A DNA stretch of 18,453 nucleotides, taken from contig JBARXT010000209.1 in assembly GCA_049647485.1 (NCBI GenBank), forward strand, positions 1 through 18,453. The letters are read 5' to 3'. This DNA comes from 62-47 sp049647485 (GTDB lineage Bacteria > Pseudomonadota > Alphaproteobacteria > Rhizobiales > Xanthobacteraceae). Below are positions 1-7,571 of this stretch, one piece after another. The translations under genes and the position numbers were made by a program. Positions within the stretch are counted from its first letter, which is position 1; each line of letters starts with the position of its first letter. The notes under the pieces were generated by a model. That model was not told where the DNA came from and ran no database searches. It worked only from the letters and a program-made list of their open reading frames with translations.

Positions 1-1122
1 CAAAAATTCCCCCTGATGCGGCGTGAGGATCGCGCCTGATTCGGTCGCCGCCTTGATGGCTTCGAACAGGTCGACCGGCTTGTCGGCAAAGCTCGTCAGG
101 GCATCGGCATCCAGCACGGTCTGCCGCCCGGCGGCAAGCGCCGCCAGAACCAGAGCGCGGGTCCGCAATCCAACGCCAGCACCCGGCCCGATGACGCAGG
201 TGTTGAGGCGGCGATCCTCCAGCACTTCGGCAAACTCGGCGGCGGTATCGACCGGGCGAACCATGATGGCGGTCAGGCTCGCCGCATTGACCGCCAGCGC
301 CTCGCTCGGCGACAGCACAGTGACGAGCCCCGCGCCGCCCCGCAGCGCGCCCCGCGCCGCCAGCCGTGCCGCGCCCGTGGAAGCGAGGTTACCGGACAGC
401 ACGACAGCATGACCCTTGGCATATTTGTGCCCATCGAGGCCCGGCACCGGGAACAGCTTGTCCCAAAGCTCCGGTACGTTCTCGAAGACCTGAGGCGCAA
501 TGCTCTTCAGCACGGCCTCATCGATGCCAATATCCGCGACCCGAACCTGTCCACAATAGCTCCGGCCAGGCATCAACAAGTGGCCCGGCTTGCGGCGAAA
601 GAACGTCACAGTCTCGGTCGCGCGCACGGCCACTCCCAGCACCGAACCGGTGTTGCCGTTGATACCGCTCGGCAGATCGACGCTGACGACCGGCGCCCCG
701 GAGGCATTGATTGCCTCGATCAAGTCGCGCGCGCCGTCCTTGACGATCCGGTTCAAGCCCGCGCCGAACAGCGCGTCGATAATCAGGACCGGACGACCGA
801 TCGACGCCGCTTCGCCCGGCAGCACTGGTCCGCTCCAGTGCCGCGCCGCCAACGCCGCATCGCCGGTCAGAGCATCGCGCGAACCGAGCAGCACCACCGT
901 CACCTGCCGGCCACGCGCAACCAGCTCTGACGCCGCGACGAAGCCGTCGCCGCCGTTGTTGCCACCCCCGGCGACGACAACGACAGGCCCCTCCTCGACC
1001 AGGTCCGCCGCGGCGTCGGCAACCGCGCGCCCGGCACTCAACATCAAGGCAAACCCACTGGTGCCGCCCGCGATGGCGAGTTGATCGGCCTTGCCCATTT
1101 CGGCGGTGGTCAGCACCTCCAT
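1..1122 (-). CDS. nnr: Bifunctional NAD(P)H-hydrate repair enzyme (epimerase/dehydratase), 3' end outside window
   Basis: This enzyme repairs hydrated NADH and NADPH. The N-terminal NnrE domain (about residues 1-210) interconverts the R and S hydrates, and the C-terminal NnrD domain dehydrates the S form using ADP. Visible NnrE motifs are the nucleotide-site NNGGDG at 55-60, DALFGAG at 116-122 and DLPSGINGNTG at 149-159. The NnrD part opens with HKYAKG at 232-237 and reaches LTPHQGEF at 366-373, where the window ends. There are 374 codons and no stop, so roughly the last third of the family's usual 490-500 residues is missing. I chose the ATG at 1122 because GAGGGG lies 7 nt upstream of it. 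An in-frame ATG at 1137 is possible but has a poorer ribosome site. It is transcribed divergently from glnB. The family call is secure. Confidence 0.95.
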   Translation of the reverse strand, partial: MEVLTTAEMGKADQLAIAGGTSGFALMLSAGRAVADAAADLVEEGPVVVVAGGGNNGGDGFVAASELVARGRQVTVVLLGSRDALTGDAALAARHWSGPVLPGEAASIGRPVLIIDALFGAGLNRIVKDGARDLIEAINASGAPVVSVDLPSGINGNTGSVLGVAVRATETVTFFRRKPGHLLMPGRSYCGQVRVADIGIDEAVLKSIAPQVFENVPELWDKLFPVPGLDGHKYAKGHAVVLSGNLASTGAARLAARGALRGGAGLVTVLSPSEALAVNAASLTAIMVRPVDTAAEFAEVLEDRRLNTCVIGPGAGVGLRTRALVLAALAAGRQTVLDADALTSFADKPVDLFEAIKAATESGAILTPHQGEFL

Positions 1123-1490
1123 GGCGTCACCCCTCATCGCCTCAAAGGCGAGCAGCACGGTTCTCTGCCCTGCCCACGCAACCAGGTGATTGCCTTAAAA
1201 ATATGCAGCTTGCCCATTTATACACCTGTAGCTGCCGAACAATGCGACAGGGTCCGCATGGAACCCCTGTTTATATTCTGGTAACAGATCGGCATCGGAA
1301 GAAGCCCGCTGGGCCAAGGCCCGGCTTTCGAAAGATCGTCCACTTACCCAACCCGCGGGCCATCGTTCCGGCCATCACGCATCGCAATGGCGATGCGGAT
1401 AGCATCGGGACAATGCGCCGAGACGGATCGCGCGACCAGACATACTCGCAATGTTCGTCGTCGAAGAATTGAAGTGCCGGGAGACATTCA
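1123..1490. promoter_or_regulatory. Divergent nnr / glnB control region
   Basis: These 368 bp contain no gene. They must hold the promoters for nnr (minus) and glnB-glnA (plus). Rhizobial glnB is often driven by a sigma-54 promoter under NtrC, so I looked for the -24 GG / -12 GC pair with 10-bp spacing. I found only off-spacing matches, near 1290 and 1389, so no promoter is assigned. AT-rich patches lie at 1196-1225 and 1270-1278. Two inverted repeats are present: GGGCC-AA-GGCCC at 1311-1322, and a perfect 8-bp stem at 1378-1397 that is listed separately. Confidence 0.6.
1378..1397 (+). repeat. Perfect hairpin in the glnB leader
   Basis: CGCATCGC and GCGATGCG form a perfect 8-bp inverted repeat around the loop AATG, about 94 nt before the glnB start codon. 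No T-run follows it, so it does not look like an intrinsic terminator. It could be an operator or a structured leader element, and the role is unknown. Confidence 0.5.
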
Positions 1491-1829
1491 GTGAAGAAGA
1501 TCGAAGCCATCATCAAGCCATTCAAGCTCGACGAGGTGAAGGAAGCGCTTCAGGAAGTCGGCCTGCAGGGCATCACCGTCACCGAGGCCAAGGGCTTCGG
1601 ACGACAAAAGGGGCACGCCGAACTGTATCGCGGCGCCGAATACATCGTCGACTTTCTTCCCAAGGTGAAGATCGAGATCGTCATTGGTGACGACCTCGTT
1701 GAAAAAGCCATCGAGGCCATCCGTCGCGCGGCCCAGACCGGCCGCATCGGTGACGGCAAGATTTTCGTATCCAACATCGAGGAGGCCATTCGTATCCGGA
1801 CCGGCGAATCCGGCATCGACGCCATCTGA
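1491..1829 (+). CDS. glnB: Nitrogen regulatory protein P-II
   Basis: GlnB is the small trimeric PII signal protein. It reads 2-oxoglutarate, ATP/ADP and, through uridylylation by GlnD, glutamine, and it controls glutamine synthetase adenylylation and the NtrB/NtrC system. The 112 residues match the family's length. The T-loop is intact, with the uridylylation target Tyr51 in the context YRGAEY, and the GRIGDGKIF signature lies at about 84-92. The start is a GTG, preceded by GGGAGA with a 6-nt spacer, and the protein beginning MKKIEAIIKPF from this codon matches the known GlnB N-terminus. glnA follows after 78 bp on the same strand, so the two are probably cotranscribed. GlnB is preferred over the paralogue GlnK because of the glnA linkage and the absence of amtB. 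Confidence 0.97.
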   Translation: MKKIEAIIKPFKLDEVKEALQEVGLQGITVTEAKGFGRQKGHAELYRGAEYIVDFLPKVKIEIVIGDDLVEKAIEAIRRAAQTGRIGDGKIFVSNIEEAIRIRTGESGIDAI

Positions 1830-1853
1830 TCTTCCAACCGCTCCTTCCCAATC

Positions 1854-1870
1854 GGCCGCGCCTTGCGGCC
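1854..1870 (+). repeat. Hairpin between glnB and glnA
   Basis: GGCCGC-GCCTT-GCGGCC gives a 6-bp GC-only stem with a 5-nt loop, 24 nt after the glnB stop and 37 nt before the glnA start. No T-run follows. It could be an attenuator, a processing site or a stabiliser that sets the glnA:glnB transcript ratio. That role is inference. Confidence 0.5.
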
Positions 1871-1907
1871 ATCATTTCATCGACCTGTCGAACATTAAGA
1901 GGAATCC

Positions 1908-3317
1908 ATGACCACCGCCCAGGAAGTCCTGAAGTCAATCAAGGACAACGACGTCAAGTATGTCGATCTGCGTTTCACCGATCCGCGAGGCAAGTGGCAG
2001 CATGTCACTTTCGACGTGTCGATGATCGACGAGGACATCTTCGCCGAAGGAACCATGTTCGACGGTTCGTCGATCGCCGGCTGGAAGGCGATCAACGAAT
2101 CCGACATGACGCTGATGCCTGATCCGGCCACCGCCTGCATCGATCCGTTCTTCGCCGAGACCACGATGGTCATCACCTGCGACGTGCTCGAGCCGACCAC
2201 CGGCGAGCCCTACAATCGCGACCCGCGCGGCATCGCCAAGAAGGCCGAGGCCATGGTGAAGTCGATGGGCGTGGGCGATACCGTTTATGTCGGTCCCGAA
2301 GCCGAATTCTTCATCTTCGATGACGTGCGCTACAGCGCCACGCCCTACAACACCGGGTTCAAGCTCGACGCCGCCGAACTACCGACCAACTCCGACACGC
2401 AATATGAAGGCGGCAACCTCGGCCACCGCATCCGCACCAAGGGCGGTTACTTTCCGGTGCCGCCGCAGGATTCGCTCCAGGACATGCGCTCGGAAATGCT
2501 CGGCTCCATGGCGCGCATGGGCGTCAAGGTCGAGAAGCATCACCACGAAGTGGCGTCGGCCCAGCACGAACTCGGCATGAAGTTCGACACGCTCACCTAC
2601 ATGGCCGACCAGATGCAGGTCTATAAGTACTGCATCCACCAGGTCGCCAACATCTACGGCAAGACCGCCACCTTCATGCCGAAGCCGATCTTCGGCGACA
2701 ACGGCTCGGGCATGCATGTGCACCAGTCGATCTGGAAGGATGGCAAGCCGACCTTCGCCGGCAACAAGTATGCCGATCTGTCGGAAACCTGCCTTTACTA
2801 CATCGGCGGCATCATCAAGCACGCCAAGGCAATCAACGCCTTCACCAACCCCTCCACCAACTCCTACAAGCGTCTGGTGCCGGGTTATGAAGCGCCGGTG
2901 CTGCTGGCCTACTCGGCCCGCAACCGCTCGGCTTCCTGCCGCATTCCCTACACCACCTCGCCGAAGGCGAAGCGCGTCGAAGTCCGCTTCCCCGATCCGA
3001 TGGCCAATCCGTATCTCGCCTTCGCCGCGATGCTGATGGCCGGCCTCGACGGCATCAAGAACAAGATCGATCCGGGCCCGGCGATGGACAAGGATCTGTA
3101 CGACCTGCCGCGCGAGGAGTTGAAGCAGATTCCGACGGTGTGCGGCTCGCTGCGCGAGGCGCTGGAAAGCCTCGACAAGGACCGCGCGTTCCTGAAAGCC
3201 GGTGGCGTGTTCGACGACGACTTCATCGACGCCTTCATCGAACTGAAGATGGAAGACGTGATGCGTTTCGAAATGACGCCGCATCCGGTCGAATTCGATA
3301 TGTACTACTCGCTGTAA
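1908..3317 (+). CDS. glnA: Glutamine synthetase type I
   Basis: GlnA condenses glutamate and ammonia to glutamine with ATP, acting as a cytoplasmic dodecamer. The 469 residues match GSI-beta enzymes. Visible signatures are DGSSIAGW in the N-terminal beta-grasp part, PEAEFFIFD (metal-site glutamate), the ATP-region stretch KPIFGDNGSGMHVHQS, and the NRSASCRIP motif. The adenylylation site is Tyr398 in DLYDLP, equivalent to E. coli Tyr397 when the initiator Met is not counted. The enzyme should therefore be switched off by GlnE when nitrogen is plentiful. The ATG at 1908 is preceded by AAGAGGAA with good spacing. It lies downstream of glnB, presumably in one operon, and is closed by the terminator at 3367-3399. 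The frame is intact and codon use is like that of its neighbours. Confidence 0.98.
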   Translation: MTTAQEVLKSIKDNDVKYVDLRFTDPRGKWQHVTFDVSMIDEDIFAEGTMFDGSSIAGWKAINESDMTLMPDPATACIDPFFAETTMVITCDVLEPTTGEPYNRDPRGIAKKAEAMVKSMGVGDTVYVGPEAEFFIFDDVRYSATPYNTGFKLDAAELPTNSDTQYEGGNLGHRIRTKGGYFPVPPQDSLQDMRSEMLGSMARMGVKVEKHHHEVASAQHELGMKFDTLTYMADQMQVYKYCIHQVANIYGKTATFMPKPIFGDNGSGMHVHQSIWKDGKPTFAGNKYADLSETCLYYIGGIIKHAKAINAFTNPSTNSYKRLVPGYEAPVLLAYSARNRSASCRIPYTTSPKAKRVEVRFPDPMANPYLAFAAMLMAGLDGIKNKIDPGPAMDKDLYDLPREELKQIPTVCGSLREALESLDKDRAFLKAGGVFDDDFIDAFIELKMEDVMRFEMTPHPVEFDMYYSL

Positions 3318-3366
3318 GCTAAGCCTCGATCATCCGCCCCAAGATCTGGGACCGGATATCTGAAAC

Positions 3367-3399
3367 GGAAGGGCGTCCTGCGGGGCGCCCTTTCCATTT
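3367..3399 (+). terminator. Intrinsic terminator of glnA
   Basis: GGGCGTCC at 3371-3378 pairs with GGGCGCCC at 3383-3390 (one G-U) around the tetraloop TGCG. AA/TT and GG/CC extend the stem around one bulged T. TTTCCATTTG follows. It lies 50 bp after the glnA stop. It may also stop transcription from the minus-strand side, since the next gene on that strand ends beyond it at 3463. Confidence 0.85.
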
Positions 3400-3462
3400 G
3401 TACTGGCGCACGCCGTGAGTGGCCCGAACCTCACGGACATTCCCGGATCTTGACGCTGCCGA

Positions 3463-4155
3463 TCAGGGCCGCGTAAACGCGGCCTCCGCCGCGAAGGCCT
3501 CGGGCGGTGTCAGTCCAGCCGCGGCAAGCGCCTGAGCCGCAGGCCGCTCCGGTTGTTTCCACCACGGCAGGTGCGCGACGATACCGCGCGTGACCGGCTC
3601 ACCGAGGAAGCCGCCGAAATCCATTGGCCACAGGCCGTTGCGAACGACTTCAACGTTGACGCCCCGCAGCCTGACGCCCTCGCCCAACGCGGTCGCCAGA
3701 TCGTCCGGCTCGACCACGCGTGCGGTTTTCGGATCGTTGATATCGGCGAAACTCAACAGGACGGGAATGAATTCGCCTGTGACTGCGGCCTTGCCGGTCA
3801 TCGCGCCGATATCCGAAAACGAAACGTGCCGGCCACGCGCGCTGAAAGCGCGCAATGCAAGATAGCTGGCAGCTTCCATGTCTGCCCCACTTTCGCCATG
3901 CGCCATCAACGCCAGCAGATTACGGCCCTGCCCCAGATCGACATAAAGCGCGTCGCCCTTGACGGTCGTCTTGCCGTGGCGGTCGTAGTTGCGATCCGGA
4001 TGCACCGAATAGATCCCGGAAGCCGATTTGAGCCCATCCGGTGTGTCGATGCTCACCGACAGGCGGTATTTATGGGCGGGTCGCTCGATCCTGATCCGGT
4101 CGCCGACATAAAGCGCGGCCACCAAACCGAGCAACCCGATCCATTTGAAATTCAT
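3463..4155 (-). CDS. Membrane-anchored protein of unknown function
   Basis: I do not recognise this family. From the ATG at 4155 the protein has 230 residues. It opens with MNFKWIGLLGLVAALYVGD, a short positively flanked hydrophobic segment that reads as an uncleaved signal anchor or signal peptide without a clear cleavage site. The rest is soluble and probably periplasmic. It starts with a beta-rich stretch around KYRLSVSIDTPDG (about 28-40) and ends with an alanine-rich tail. There is no cysteine pair, lipobox or catalytic motif that I can name. The ATG at 4155 is chosen because GGAG lies 8 nt upstream and the hydrophobic segment then sits at the N-terminus. A longer frame reaches 4230, but its extra 25 residues look like leader. 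It is divergent from the transporter at 4299. Confidence 0.75.
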   Translation of the reverse strand: MNFKWIGLLGLVAALYVGDRIRIERPAHKYRLSVSIDTPDGLKSASGIYSVHPDRNYDRHGKTTVKGDALYVDLGQGRNLLALMAHGESGADMEAASYLALRAFSARGRHVSFSDIGAMTGKAAVTGEFIPVLLSFADINDPKTARVVEPDDLATALGEGVRLRGVNVEVVRNGLWPMDFGGFLGEPVTRGIVAHLPWWKQPERPAAQALAAAGLTPPEAFAAEAAFTRP

Positions 4156-4298
4156 ACCGTCGTCTCCGCCATGCGTGGCCAACCTGACACGACCGTTCGC
4201 AAAAAAGAAGCGATGGCTTTCGATGCACACTGTCGTGACAGCTTGATCCGGCGCTGGTTTGCATAAAGACTGAGGCCCACAGAATCGAGGGGTTCAAC

Positions 4299-5423
4299 GT
4301 GGACGGTACGCCCGAGGATCAGGGTCTGGCGCGGCAATCCCTTGCGCGTTCCATTGCCACCGGCGGCATCAGCATCGTCGCATTCGCCGCCGCCCTGGCG
4401 CTGGCGTGGTATTCCGCCGCGACGCTGTTCATGCTGTTCGCCGGCATCCTGTTCGGCGTCTTCCTCACCGCGATGGCCGACCTGCTACGACGGGTGTTCG
4501 GCGGCAGCCAGACACTGCGGCTGGTGATCGTTTGCGTGCTGTTTACCGGGCTCCTGTCCGGCGTCGTCGTGCTCGGCGGCGCGACCATTGCCCAGCAGGT
4601 CACCGCCTTGAGTTCGACGATCCGCGCGCAACTCGGCAACGCCAAGGATTTTCTCGAAAAGCAAGGCGTCGACACCAGCTTCCTCAATCTCGGCAGCACC
4701 AAAACGACCGTCACCGACGTCACGACGACGCCGGCCACACCAGCCTCCCCCTCGCGCGGCCCGAAACTGCCCGACGCCAGCACTATCGCATCGGGAACCG
4801 GCGCGATCGTCAGCCAGACCATCAAAATCCTCGCCGGGGTTTTTGAAGGCGTCGGCAATTTCTTCGTGGTGATCTTCCTCGGGCTTTTGCTGGCGGCCCA
4901 GCCGAAACTCTATCGCGACGGTATCCTGCGTTTCGTACCGCGACAGCGACTTCCCGAAGCAACGCGCCTGATCGACGACATTAGCGAAACGCTGCGCCGC
5001 TGGCTGCTTGGCCAGATCGCCACCATGACCACGCTGTTCCTGCTGACGTGGATCGGGCTGACGCTCATCGGGATACCCGGCGCGCTGGTGCTCGGATTTA
5101 TCACCGGACTGCTGACGTTCATTCCGAACGTCGGCGCGATCCTTGCCGGCTGCCTGATCGTGCTCGCCAGTCTCGGCTCCGGCCTCACCGCGATCATCAG
5201 CGCCTTCGGGCTCTATCTCGCCGTGCAATTTCTCGAGGGCAACGTGCTGACGCCGCTGATCCAGCGGCATGCCATCAGCATTCCGCCCGCGACCTTGTTC
5301 GCGGCGCAGATATTCCTCGGTGTGCTGTTCGGGCTATGGGGGCTGGCGCTGGCGCTGCCATTGATCGCAGTAATCAAGGTGGTGTTGAACCACGTCTGGC
5401 CGGATCAAACGGCGACTGCTTGA
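4299..5423 (+). CDS. AI-2E / PerM family membrane transporter
   Basis: This is an integral inner-membrane protein of the AI-2E transporter family (formerly UPF0118, PerM/TqsA-like). Members export small molecules, or ions in some cases, and the substrate here cannot be read from sequence. The 374 residues show paired hydrophobic segments at about 22-62 and 75-95. A hydrophilic, Thr/Pro-rich stretch follows at about 115-165, then further hydrophobic segments to the C-terminus. Family-like features are the FIPNVGAILAG stretch in the second half and the end region LEGNVLTPLIQRHAISIPP followed by LFGLWGLALALPL. The start is a GTG with GAGGGG 6 nt upstream. It converges on the monooxygenase gene, with only 16 bp between stop codons and no terminator hairpin there. 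It is not evidence of quorum sensing: no luxS or lsr gene is near. Confidence 0.9.
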   Translation: MDGTPEDQGLARQSLARSIATGGISIVAFAAALALAWYSAATLFMLFAGILFGVFLTAMADLLRRVFGGSQTLRLVIVCVLFTGLLSGVVVLGGATIAQQVTALSSTIRAQLGNAKDFLEKQGVDTSFLNLGSTKTTVTDVTTTPATPASPSRGPKLPDASTIASGTGAIVSQTIKILAGVFEGVGNFFVVIFLGLLLAAQPKLYRDGILRFVPRQRLPEATRLIDDISETLRRWLLGQIATMTTLFLLTWIGLTLIGIPGALVLGFITGLLTFIPNVGAILAGCLIVLASLGSGLTAIISAFGLYLAVQFLEGNVLTPLIQRHAISIPPATLFAAQIFLGVLFGLWGLALALPLIAVIKVVLNHVWPDQTATA

Positions 5424-5439
5424 TCGATTCAGCCAGCCG

Positions 5440-5742
5440 TCAACCGTTCGCGGTCACTACCGTTTCGGTGTGCTCGACCTCCGGCGGCGACGCGAAATAC
5501 GGCCCGACCAGCGCGCGCCATGCGGCGAATTGCTCGGAGCCGCGGAAATCCACGGTGTGGTTTTCCAGCGTCGCCCACTTGACCATCAACCGATAACGCT
5601 GCGGCTTCTCGATGGAGCGGTGCAGTTCGAAGCCGTGAAAACCTTTCGACTTGCCGAATTCCGCGCGCGCCTTGCCGACGGCGGTTTCGAAGTCCGATTC
5701 GGAGCCGGGCTTGATTTCGATCTGGGCAATTTCAGTGATCAT
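5440..5742 (-). CDS. Antibiotic biosynthesis monooxygenase (ABM) domain protein
   Basis: This is a small dimeric alpha/beta-barrel protein of the ABM superfamily (YgiN / HmoA-like fold). Members oxidise quinols or other aromatics without cofactor, or degrade haem. The 100 residues from MITEIAQIEIKPG cover one complete domain: strand, helix (FETAVGKARAEFGKSKGF), the strand around FELHRSIEKPQRYRLMVKW, and the typical W-x(3)-H region (ATLENHTVDFRGS). The C-terminus, around PPEVEHTETV, also fits the family. The ATG at 5742 is the natural domain start. The frame stays open upstream to 5967, but that extension overlaps the next gene and has no domain character. The ribosome site is weak (GCGAGG, 11 nt away). 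The actual substrate is unknown. Confidence 0.85.
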   Translation of the reverse strand: MITEIAQIEIKPGSESDFETAVGKARAEFGKSKGFHGFELHRSIEKPQRYRLMVKWATLENHTVDFRGSEQFAAWRALVGPYFASPPEVEHTETVVTANG

Positions 5743-5813
5743 GGTGACGATGGCCTCGCATGGTGGGACCATCGGTCTATCGCAATATCGCAGCGTATTG
5801 AAGCCGGATCGGA

Positions 5814-6050
5814 TCAGAACATCCAGATCGCGCTGCCGGCGACAATCAGCGTAAGGCCAACGAACGCAGCGACCGGCCAGTTGCGGCGCGGCTGAGCATA
5901 GCGCCCCTGCGCCCGTCGCTCGGTGATCAGCGCGGACTCGTATTCGTCCGACGTCGAGAACATACAAGCGAAGCCGCTACGCGCCGAAGCCGCCGCGGCT
6001 TCCAGCGACATCAAGGCTGCATTCGGTGTTTCATGGCGAGCCGGGTTCAT
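5814..6050 (-). CDS. Small protein with C-terminal membrane segment, hypothetical
   Basis: This is a 78-residue protein. The first 57 residues are polar and alanine-rich. The last 20 (from WPVAAFVGLTLIVAGSAIW) are a single hydrophobic segment preceded by the basic stretch RRAQGRYAQPRRN, as in a tail-anchored protein. I recognise no family. The ribosome site is poor: only a 5-bp hairpin (CCGAC/GTCGG, 6052-6070) sits directly upstream. The in-frame ATG at 6011 is an alternative start. It lies between the diguanylate cyclase and the ABM gene on the same strand, 48 bp after the first and 71 bp before the second. The well-formed membrane segment with a basic flank is the main reason to think it is real. 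Confidence 0.55.
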   Translation of the reverse strand: MNPARHETPNAALMSLEAAAASARSGFACMFSTSDEYESALITERRAQGRYAQPRRNWPVAAFVGLTLIVAGSAIWMF

Positions 6051-6098
6051 GCCGACGATGATAATGTCGGAATGGTAAACGGCGCGTTAGCAGGTGCC

Positions 6099-7343
6099 TC
6101 AAGCTCCTGCGTGGACCGCAGCGCCATTCAACGCGAGCGCCGGCCGTGAGCCATGCGCGACCTGCCCGGCCGTGTTGACACGCCCCTGATCCAGCGACAC
6201 CGGTTCCTCCGATGCGGACTGCACACGGTTGCGACCGCCACGCTTGGCTTGATAAAGCGCCGTGTCGGCCGCGGCGAGCAACACGTCGAGTTCGGTGCCG
6301 ACCGGCCCACCTGCGACGCCGATGCTGACGGTGGTCTCGACCGGCGTTTCCGAGATCACGATTCCACTGCTGGCGAATGCCTCGCGCACCCGCTCCGCGG
6401 CCAGAAGTGCCTCTTCCATGGAGCACGGCAACAACGCGGCGAATTCCTCTCCGCCGATGCGGCCGCAAAGATCGGTGATCCGCAATGTGTTGGTGATGGT
6501 GCCGGCAAACCGGCAGAGGACATCGTCGCCCGCCGCGTGGCCAAAGCGATCGTTGATCGATTTGAAATGATCGATATCGAGGATCATTACCGTCACCGGC
6601 CGCCCGGCATCGGCCTCACGTTCGATCATGCGCGCGGTCGCTTCAGCGAAGCCGCGACGATTGAAGATACCGGTCAGCGGATCAAGCGACGCCACGGCCT
6701 TGTGAGCGCGTACCGTTCGTTCCGACACGAGCATGAAAATGATGAAGACGGTGCCGACCGCGTAAAGCACCAGTTCGATCGCAAATACCGTCGCCCACAC
6801 GCTGTCGCCGAACGCCTCATCGTCGCCACGGAAGTAGTCGCCGAGCAGGATTGGCAGCATCAGCACGAACCCGTGCAGCACCGGCACGATGAACGACGGC
6901 CAGCGGCGCTTCATCGTCTTGCGCCGCTCCGTGAGGAGCTCGCTCGCGGTCAACATTGCGTAGATCGCGATAATCGCAGCACCGATCGTCATTCGCATCG
7001 CCGGCGTCATCGGCGCGAAGAGACTGAGTGCGGCCATCCAGACGAACGCGCCGAGCAAAATATACGACCAGTTCGGCGCGCGGCCATGAAACACGCGCGC
7101 CGCGCCCCAGACAATGCCGCAGGCCGCGAATCCGACGGCGTTCAACGACAGCGAGACCTGATGGGCAAGCAGCGAGTTCGTGAGCGTCGACGCTGCGACT
7201 GAACTGGCTCCGAGAATGTAGGCAGCACCCCACCACTTCAGCGCCGGAATGTTCTCCTGCCGTCCGAAGAACAGCAGCATGACTCCCAGAAGCGCGGCGA
7301 CCAGTGTTGCCACGAGGTAGAGCGTTGAGGTGTCGAGCGACAT
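6099..7343 (-). CDS. Membrane diguanylate cyclase (GGDEF domain)
   Basis: This enzyme makes cyclic di-GMP from two GTP, a second messenger that favours biofilm and polysaccharide production. The 414 residues begin with a multi-pass membrane sensor region (about 1-205, roughly six or seven hydrophobic segments) with no periplasmic domain of note. The GGDEF domain follows from DPLTGIFNRRGF at 221-232. The metal-site stretch ILDIDHFKSIND, HAAGDD, and the active-site loop GGEEF at 297-301 are all intact. RITD at 288-291 lies exactly five residues before GGEEF, so the inhibitory I-site is present and product feedback is expected. About 45 Ala/Gly-rich residues trail the domain. It has no partner EAL domain. 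The ATG at 7343 has only a weak ribosome site, and a palindrome lies about 95 bp upstream. Confidence 0.93.
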   Translation of the reverse strand: MSLDTSTLYLVATLVAALLGVMLLFFGRQENIPALKWWGAAYILGASSVAASTLTNSLLAHQVSLSLNAVGFAACGIVWGAARVFHGRAPNWSYILLGAFVWMAALSLFAPMTPAMRMTIGAAIIAIYAMLTASELLTERRKTMKRRWPSFIVPVLHGFVLMLPILLGDYFRGDDEAFGDSVWATVFAIELVLYAVGTVFIIFMLVSERTVRAHKAVASLDPLTGIFNRRGFAEATARMIEREADAGRPVTVMILDIDHFKSINDRFGHAAGDDVLCRFAGTITNTLRITDLCGRIGGEEFAALLPCSMEEALLAAERVREAFASSGIVISETPVETTVSIGVAGGPVGTELDVLLAAADTALYQAKRGGRNRVQSASEEPVSLDQGRVNTAGQVAHGSRPALALNGAAVHAGA

Positions 7344-7437
7344 TGTGTCGTTACCGGCAATTCGGCGTGCAGGGTTTATCGGGAAAAGGGGATCCTCAGC
7401 CGTCGGAGAATCTAGGCGACGCGCATTTGCAATTCGT

Positions 7438-7453
7438 TTGTATGCACATGCAA
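7438..7453. promoter_or_regulatory. Near-perfect palindrome upstream of the diguanylate cyclase
   Basis: TTGTATG-CA-CATGCAA is a 16-bp inverted repeat with one mismatch in its 7-bp arms, 95 bp upstream of the GGDEF gene start. Its position and dyad symmetry suit a transcription-factor site. The protein that would bind it is unknown. Confidence 0.35.
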
Positions 7454-7502
7454 GTTTTCAGCGAAAATCATTTCAAATGAAAAGTATCATGGCACCGATC
7501 AT

Positions 7503-7533
7503 GAAAAAGGGCGCCCGAGAGGCGCCCTTTTTC
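7503..7533 (-). terminator. Perfect intrinsic terminator of rplM-rpsI
   Basis: A perfect 13-bp stem, GAAAAAGGGCGCC (7503-7515) against GGCGCCCTTTTTC (7521-7533), closes on the 5-nt loop CGAGA. It lies 38 bp beyond the rpsI stop. Both arms carry an A5/T5 tract, so it should work in either direction. It also separates the ribosomal operon from the diguanylate cyclase downstream. Confidence 0.92.
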
Positions 7534-7571
7534 AGAATGTGGTCCGCAATTGCGGACAAGGCGAAACGCGA

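Noticed and set aside
1123..1490. Sigma-54 promoter for glnB
   Set aside because: The best candidates (near 1290 and 1389) have 11 instead of 10 bases between the GG and GC elements and poor flanking matches.
2379..3284. A 301-codon antisense frame opposite glnA
   Set aside because: It shows the same shadow pattern opposite a highly conserved enzyme gene, with no recognisable protein features.
4230..4241. CTGTC-GT-GACAG palindrome between the unknown membrane protein and the transporter
   Set aside because: It has only 5-bp arms, lies in a 143-bp divergent region, and has no promoter elements placed around it. It is too short to separate from chance.
4299..5423. Evidence for autoinducer-2 quorum sensing
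   Set aside because: The family name is broad. Members move varied substrates, and no luxS or lsr gene is nearby.
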